A stretch of 10,175 bases of DNA from JAXHUA01 sp034189695 (GTDB lineage: Bacteria; Chloroflexota; Dehalococcoidia; E44-bin15): contig JAXHUA010000075.1 in NCBI GenBank assembly GCA_034189695.1, forward strand, positions 1-10,175, read 5' to 3'. A model generated the notes under the pieces. That model was not told the DNA's origin, searched no databases, and was given only the letters and a program-made list of their open reading frames with translations. A program made the position numbers and the translations under genes. Shown here in pieces: positions 6,893 to 10,175 of the stretch. Each line of letters opens with the position of its first letter. The stretch's first letter is position 1.

Positions 6893-6921
6893 TTGACATC
6901 GTATAGGCCTTAGTATATCCT
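6893..6921 (+). promoter_or_regulatory. Sigma-70-type promoter for the histidine kinase
   Basis: A perfect TTGACA (6893-6898) and TATCCT (6916-6921) are separated by 17 bases. Transcription would begin near 6928, which supports translation from ATG 6980 rather than from the TTG at 6926. GTCA-GAT-TGAC (6888-6897) is a short inverted repeat over the -35 and could be a regulator contact. Confidence 0.6.
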
Positions 6922-6979
6922 GCCATTGCTGCTTGCTTTGAGCGTCCTCACAAGCCGTTCAAGTGGCGGAGAGCCGAGA

Positions 6980-8257
6980 ATGGAAGCCGAGAACGAAGCG
7001 ACTACCCCATCCAGTGCCCCCACAAGCGCTGACTGCCAGAGTACGGCGGACGAACTCGCCGCACTGAGCCATGTGTCGGCGGCGATCAGCAGCCTCAGAG
7101 ACCTAGACGCCATCCTTGAAGTCGCCCTGGACAACGTGCTGGCCATCATGAATGGAACGAGCGGGGGAATACTGCTACTGGACCAAGAGAACCAGACGTT
7201 GTCATATCGGGTCTACCGCGGACTCTCGGCAACCTACGCTCAGCGGATGCAGCTCAGGGTTGGCGAGGGAATTGCTGGAAAAGTGGCTCAGACGGGGAAT
7301 GCCATCCTGCTCGAGGATATCTCGGCGGACCCGCGTACCGCACGCCCTGAGTGGGTGCGACGAGAGGGCCTGAAGGCCTGGCTCAGTGTGCCGTTGCGCG
7401 CCAAGCAGGCGGTGCTGGGTGTGATAAACGTCGCCAGCCATTTGCCGCACCGCTTCACCACTGAGGATATGCACCTCCTCCACTCGATTGGCGACCAGGT
7501 CGGGGTCGCCATCGAGGAAGCCAAACTCTACCAGGAACTGAGACAGAGCCGGGAGATGTATCGTCATCTGGCGCGACGGGTACTGCTCGCCCAGGAGGAA
7601 GAGCGCAAGCGGATCGCCATGGAACTGCACGATGAGACCAGCCAGACGCTGTCAGGGCTGGCCTTGAACCTGCAGGCATTGATGGAGATGGCCGACATAA
7701 TCGGTGTGGACGATCCGGAGTTCAGATCGAGGTTCAGGAAAGCGCATGCCCTGGCCATCCATATAGGCAGCGAGGTGAGCCGTCTGATAGCCGACCTGCG
7801 TCCGACGCTCCTCGATACCATCGGCCTCATCCCCGCCATTAGACAGTACGCGGAGACCAACCTCAGCCCGATAGGCGTGAAGGTCTCCTTCGGCTTCGAC
7901 GATGTCACCGGACTGCCGCCGGAGATGGAGGTCGGGCTCTTCCGCTGGGCTCAGGGTGCCATAGGCAATATCATGCAGCATTCCGAGGCAAAGAACGCCA
8001 GGATCTCGGTCAAGCTTGAAGGCGAGGACTTGGTCCTGCGTATAAGCGACGACGGCAAAGGCTTCGATGTAACACAACTCACCCGCATGGAGGAGACCGG
8101 CCGAGGCGCCGGCCTGTTTGGCATACAGGAAAGGGTGCGCCTGCTCGGCGGCAAGTGCATCATCGAGTCCAGAATGGGAGAAGGCACAACTATCACTGCA
8201 AGAGTCCCCCTGAACTGGGTAGCGACGAATGAGCAAGATCAGAGTGCTGGTGGTTGA
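6980..8257 (+). CDS. Soluble GAF-domain sensor histidine kinase, NarL-system (HisKA_3) type
   Basis: A 425-residue two-component kinase without membrane helices, so it senses a cytoplasmic signal. A GAF domain (about 40-187) contains the usual V-G-E-G-I-A-G-K-V and P-L-R-A-K-Q-A-V-L-G-V-I-N-V segments. A short coiled linker leads to the HisKA_3 dimerisation helix E-E-E-R-K-R-I-A-M-E-L-H-D-E with phosphoacceptor His217. The HATPase domain (about 310-415) has D-D-G-K-G at 357-361 and G-A-G-L-F-G-I at 376-382. The N-box is unusual: Q-G-A-I-G-N (325-330), where the family normally has Q-E-A-x-x-N, so its Glu is Gly326. The frame is open up to a TTG at 6926, but ATG 6980 is chosen because GGAGAG (6968-6973) precedes it by six bases and the promoter places the transcript start near 6928. 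It overlaps the regulator gene by 29 bases, implying coupled translation. Confidence 0.92.
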   Translation: MEAENEATTPSSAPTSADCQSTADELAALSHVSAAISSLRDLDAILEVALDNVLAIMNGTSGGILLLDQENQTLSYRVYRGLSATYAQRMQLRVGEGIAGKVAQTGNAILLEDISADPRTARPEWVRREGLKAWLSVPLRAKQAVLGVINVASHLPHRFTTEDMHLLHSIGDQVGVAIEEAKLYQELRQSREMYRHLARRVLLAQEEERKRIAMELHDETSQTLSGLALNLQALMEMADIIGVDDPEFRSRFRKAHALAIHIGSEVSRLIADLRPTLLDTIGLIPAIRQYAETNLSPIGVKVSFGFDDVTGLPPEMEVGLFRWAQGAIGNIMQHSEAKNARISVKLEGEDLVLRISDDGKGFDVTQLTRMEETGRGAGLFGIQERVRLLGGKCIIESRMGEGTTITARVPLNWVATNEQDQSAGG

Positions 8258-8882
8258 TGACCACGCCATAGTGCGTGACGGCGTGTGCGCGTTGCTGAGC
8301 CTGACACCAGACATAGAAGTTGTTGGCGAGGCAGCCAACGGAAGGGATGCACTGGACCTGGTGGCCGAACTGCATCCCGACGTGGTCCTCATGGACATCT
8401 CGATGCCAGTGATGGGCGGACTCGAGGCAACCCGCCGCATATGCCGGGACTACCTGAACACCAAGGTGCTGGCCCTGACGCAGTATGACGACAAGGAATA
8501 TGTCTTTCCCGTCATCGAAGCGGGCGCCAGTGGCTTCATCAGCAAGGCCGCCGCGTCCTCAGAGCTGGCCACCGGAATCCGCGCCGTCCACCAGGGCGAC
8601 TCATACCTATCCCCCTCGGTTGCCAGGCACCTGGTTCTGGACTACCAGCAGGAGGCTGGGAAGAGGAAGAGCACCGACCCCTACGACCAGCTCACCGAGA
8701 GAGAGAAGGATGTCCTCAAGCTGCTGGCGGAGGACTACACCACTCAGGAGATCGCCGACGTTCTGGTGATAAGCCCCAAGACCGTAGAGGGACACAAGAC
8801 GAGGCTTATGGCCAAGCTCGACCTTCACAGCCGTGTTGATATCGTCAAGTATGCCCTGCGCAAGGGCATAATCAGCGTCTGA
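8229..8882 (+). CDS. NarL/FixJ-family response regulator with LuxR-type DNA-binding domain
   Basis: The 217-residue partner regulator of the kinase encoded just upstream. The receiver domain (about 4-120) has Asp10-Asp11, phosphoacceptor Asp56 in L-M-D-I-S-M-P, Thr84 and Lys106, so it should be phosphorylated normally. The C-terminal LuxR helix-turn-helix (about 153-215) shows L-T-E-R-E-K-D-V-L-K-L-L-A-E and I-S-P-K-T-V-E-G-H-K, which contact DNA in this family. ATG 8229 lies within the last codons of the kinase gene and has no strong ribosome binding site, so translation is probably coupled to the kinase. Target genes cannot be read from sequence; the downstream REC-REC gene and NuoE-type operon are candidates. 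Its receiver is about half identical by eye to the second receiver of the next protein. Confidence 0.95.
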   Translation: MSKIRVLVVDDHAIVRDGVCALLSLTPDIEVVGEAANGRDALDLVAELHPDVVLMDISMPVMGGLEATRRICRDYLNTKVLALTQYDDKEYVFPVIEAGASGFISKAAASSELATGIRAVHQGDSYLSPSVARHLVLDYQQEAGKRKSTDPYDQLTEREKDVLKLLAEDYTTQEIADVLVISPKTVEGHKTRLMAKLDLHSRVDIVKYALRKGIISV

Positions 8883-9037
8883 TACCCCCGCTCCGTTGTC
8901 ATCCTTCCTCCGCCCAAGAGGAAGTCGTTCATCCCTCAAATCGGGGAACTCATCCGTCGCAAGGCAGGGTGATATCTCCCTCTCTTTCGGGGTGATTACC
9001 TCTCACCGTATTCGGCAGATGTTGTTTATCCTATGTC

Positions 9038-9067
9038 TTGGTAAGGCTGGTTGGCTGTTGGTAAGGC
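9038..9067 (+). repeat. Two 10-bp direct repeats, 20 bp apart, before the REC-REC gene
   Basis: TTGGTAAGGC occurs at 9038-9047 and again, identical, at 9058-9067, with a 10-base spacer. The start-to-start distance of 20 bp is close to two helical turns, so both copies face the same side of the DNA. They end 16 bases before the GAGGAGG ribosome binding site (9084-9090). A weak -10-like TATCCT lies upstream at 9027-9032. A tandem regulator site or a leader element is possible; neither is shown. Confidence 0.6.
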
Positions 9068-9095
9068 GAGTTGTCGGCCAGCCGAGGAGGGTGAG

Positions 9096-9881
9096 ATGGA
9101 GAACAGAGTGAGAATCCTGCTTGTGGACGATGATCCCGAGTTTGTTTCGGCCGTCAAGGCCACTTTCAGCAAGACCTATCACGTGACCACAGCCCAGAAC
9201 AAAGCCGAAGCGCAGGACATCTCGCGGTTTGACCGGCCTGACCTCGTTATCCTCGGCACTCTGTCGCCGCGGGGTGATGCGTACAGCCTGCACCAGTGGG
9301 TGAAGAACAGGCCCGGTATGAGCGACATCCCAATCATCGTCGTGGATGCACCAGTGGAGGAGCAGAACACCAGGGGCTGGACCAGGGATGAGGCGTCACG
9401 CCTGGAGGTAGAGGACTACATTCGCAAGCCCCTACCCGCCACCGCCCTGGAGCCTTTGGTCTCCAGGCTGCTCGATCGGGTGACGAGAAGGATCAAGGTG
9501 CTGGTTGCCGACGACCATGCGGTGGTCAGGGAAGGCATTCGCGCTCTTCTCAGCCTTCAGAGGGACATGCAGGTGGTTGGCGAGGCCGTGAACGGGAAAG
9601 AGGCGACTGAGAAGACGCTCCAGTTCCTTCCCGACGTGGTGCTCATGGACATCGTCATGCCGGTCATGAACGGCCTCGACGCCACACGCTCCATAGCGAA
9701 GTGCTGCGATAAGGTCAAGGTGCTGATGCTCAGTCAGTATGACGACGAGGAGAACGTCCTCGCCAGCCGGCAGGCGGGCGCCTTCGGGTTTGTGCCCAAG
9801 AGGAGCGTCAGTTCGGACCTTCTGGCTGCGATCCGCGCCGCTCACCGGGGGGAGCGCTACAAACAGGGCGCCGCGGCGTAG
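9096..9881 (+). CDS. Tandem receiver (REC-REC) protein without output domain
   Basis: A 261-residue signalling protein made of two receiver domains only. The first (about 4-125) keeps Asp11-Asp12-Asp13 and Lys111, but the phosphoacceptor position reads V-I-L-G-T-L-S-P, so Gly54 replaces the Asp. The usual Ser/Thr strand end reads I-I-V-V-D-A, so it is a pseudo-receiver. The second (about 133-250) is complete: Asp139-Asp140, Asp185 in L-M-D-I-V-M-P, Ser213 and Lys235. It resembles the receiver of the NarL-type regulator just upstream. Where that protein continues into a helix-turn-helix, this one stops after K-Q-G-A-A-A. The following 128 bases show no leftover DNA-binding domain in any frame. 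ATG 9096 has GAGGAGG (9084-9090) five bases upstream and is preferred over TTG 9051. It could act as a phosphate sink, an adaptor or a kinase modulator; the role is not established. Confidence 0.88.
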   Translation: MENRVRILLVDDDPEFVSAVKATFSKTYHVTTAQNKAEAQDISRFDRPDLVILGTLSPRGDAYSLHQWVKNRPGMSDIPIIVVDAPVEEQNTRGWTRDEASRLEVEDYIRKPLPATALEPLVSRLLDRVTRRIKVLVADDHAVVREGIRALLSLQRDMQVVGEAVNGKEATEKTLQFLPDVVLMDIVMPVMNGLDATRSIAKCCDKVKVLMLSQYDDEENVLASRQAGAFGFVPKRSVSSDLLAAIRAAHRGERYKQGAAA

Positions 9882-10009
9882 CCGTTTCCCAGGAAGCTTT
9901 TGAACAGGGCGATGCCTCGCGCGGAACACCACCGACGGAGCAGGCAGACGCCCGGATAACCCGGCCAGGAACGTCGGGGGTGCCGCCAAGGTGAAGAAAG
10001 GAGGCTCAA

Positions 10010-10175
10010 GTGGCTACAGGGGAGATGGAGAGGGTTGACCAGATAGTGGACCGTTACGCTGACGAAGAGGGGGCGCTGATCCAGATACTGCTGGATGTGC
10101 AGCGGGAGTACAACTGGCTGCCGAAGGAAGCGCTCATGCGGGTCAGCGAGAGGCTGGGGATACCGGTCAGTCGCA
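10010..10175 (+). CDS. NuoE/HndA-type [2Fe-2S] subunit, N-terminal part (runs off the window)
   Basis: The first 55 residues of a thioredoxin-like [2Fe-2S] ferredoxin subunit of NADH-quinone oxidoreductase, NAD(P)-dependent hydrogenase or NAD-linked formate dehydrogenase. The visible helical N-terminus has the family signature L-I-Q-I-L-L-D-V-Q-R-E-Y-N-W-L-P-K-E-A-L, followed by V-S-E-R-L-G-I-P-V-S. The cluster-binding cysteines lie beyond the window. GTG 10010 is chosen because AAAGGAGG (9997-10004) sits five bases upstream; ATG 10025 is a less likely alternative. NuoE-type genes usually open an E-F-(G) operon, so NuoF-like and NuoG- or hydrogenase-like genes are expected next. No separate promoter was found in the 128-base gap behind the REC-REC gene, so cotranscription is possible. 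Confidence 0.85.
   Translation, partial: MATGEMERVDQIVDRYADEEGALIQILLDVQREYNWLPKEALMRVSERLGIPVSR

Noticed and set aside
6000..6896. A 298-codon plus-strand open frame across the PEBP-like gene and the gap after it.
   Set aside because: It is antisense to a clear PEBP gene with a perfect ribosome binding site. The translation is Arg/Pro-rich with no motif.
6926..6979. TTG 6926 as the start of the histidine kinase.
   Set aside because: No ribosome binding site precedes it, and the promoter at 6893-6921 would begin transcription at about that point. ATG 6980 has GGAGAG at a good distance.
8899..8955. Three TCATCC hexamers at 8899, 8929 and 8950.
   Set aside because: They are short, irregularly spaced and lie in a C/T-rich stretch, with flanks that are not conserved.
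8997..9003. TACCTCT, a match to the E. coli NarL heptamer consensus.
   Set aside because: A single degenerate 7-mer is expected by chance, and the binding preference of this regulator is unknown.
1..10175. CRISPR arrays, insertion sequences, tRNA/rRNA genes, phage or defence modules.
   Set aside because: No regularly spaced repeats, terminal inverted repeats with a transposase, tRNA arm motifs or recognisable defence proteins were seen.

Overview
The window is a GC-rich bacterial chromosome segment with about 10 protein genes on both strands. It carries no RNA genes, insertion sequences, CRISPR arrays or tRNAs that I can recognise. Most starts have strong AGGAGG-type ribosome binding sites, GTG and TTG starts are frequent, and several promoters are recognisable as sigma-70-like. 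The gene set (GAF/HisKA_3 kinases with NarL-type regulators, a DUF3795 protein, an S9 peptidase, an NuoE-type subunit) would fit an anaerobic or facultative Chloroflexota (Dehalococcoidia-like) genome. That placement rests on family impressions only and is tentative.

Layout. 1-305: a possible 3' end of an upstream gene, a short repeat/hairpin region, and an extended -10 promoter. 306-1253 (+): a patatin-like (RssA-type) phospholipase with a TTG start. Its last 53 bases overlap, tail to tail, a pyridoxamine-5'-phosphate-oxidase-like flavin protein at 1201-1593 (-). A divergent intergenic region at 1594-1918 holds two good promoters facing apart. The right-hand one starts a collinear group: a membrane-anchored protein of unknown function (1919-2776), an S9 prolyl-oligopeptidase-type peptidase (2796-4727), a small cysteine-rich DUF3795 protein (4782-5123) and a glycerophosphodiester phosphodiesterase (5206-5964). 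A PEBP/YbhB-family protein (6039-6500, -) converges on this group, and about 390 bases without a gene follow it.

6893-10175: a signalling block. A TTGACA/TATCCT promoter precedes a soluble GAF-HisKA_3 histidine kinase (6980-8257). Its gene overlaps a NarL-type response regulator with a LuxR DNA-binding domain (8229-8882). After 213 bases comes an unusual protein of two receiver domains and no output domain (9096-9881); its first receiver lacks the phosphorylated aspartate. The window ends inside a NuoE/HndA-type [2Fe-2S] subunit gene (10010 onward), probably the first gene of an NADH-linked oxidoreductase or hydrogenase cluster.

How they may work together: the kinase probably senses a soluble or redox signal through its GAF domain and phosphorylates the NarL-type regulator. 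The REC-REC protein, whose second receiver closely resembles that regulator's receiver, could compete for phosphate or modulate the kinase. The downstream NuoE-type operon is a possible target. This chain is inferred from gene order only. The most unusual items are the REC-REC protein with a degenerate first domain, the kinase N-box Glu-to-Gly change, a 10-bp tandem repeat at exact 20-bp spacing in front of the REC-REC gene, and the unclassified membrane-anchored protein at 1919-2776.
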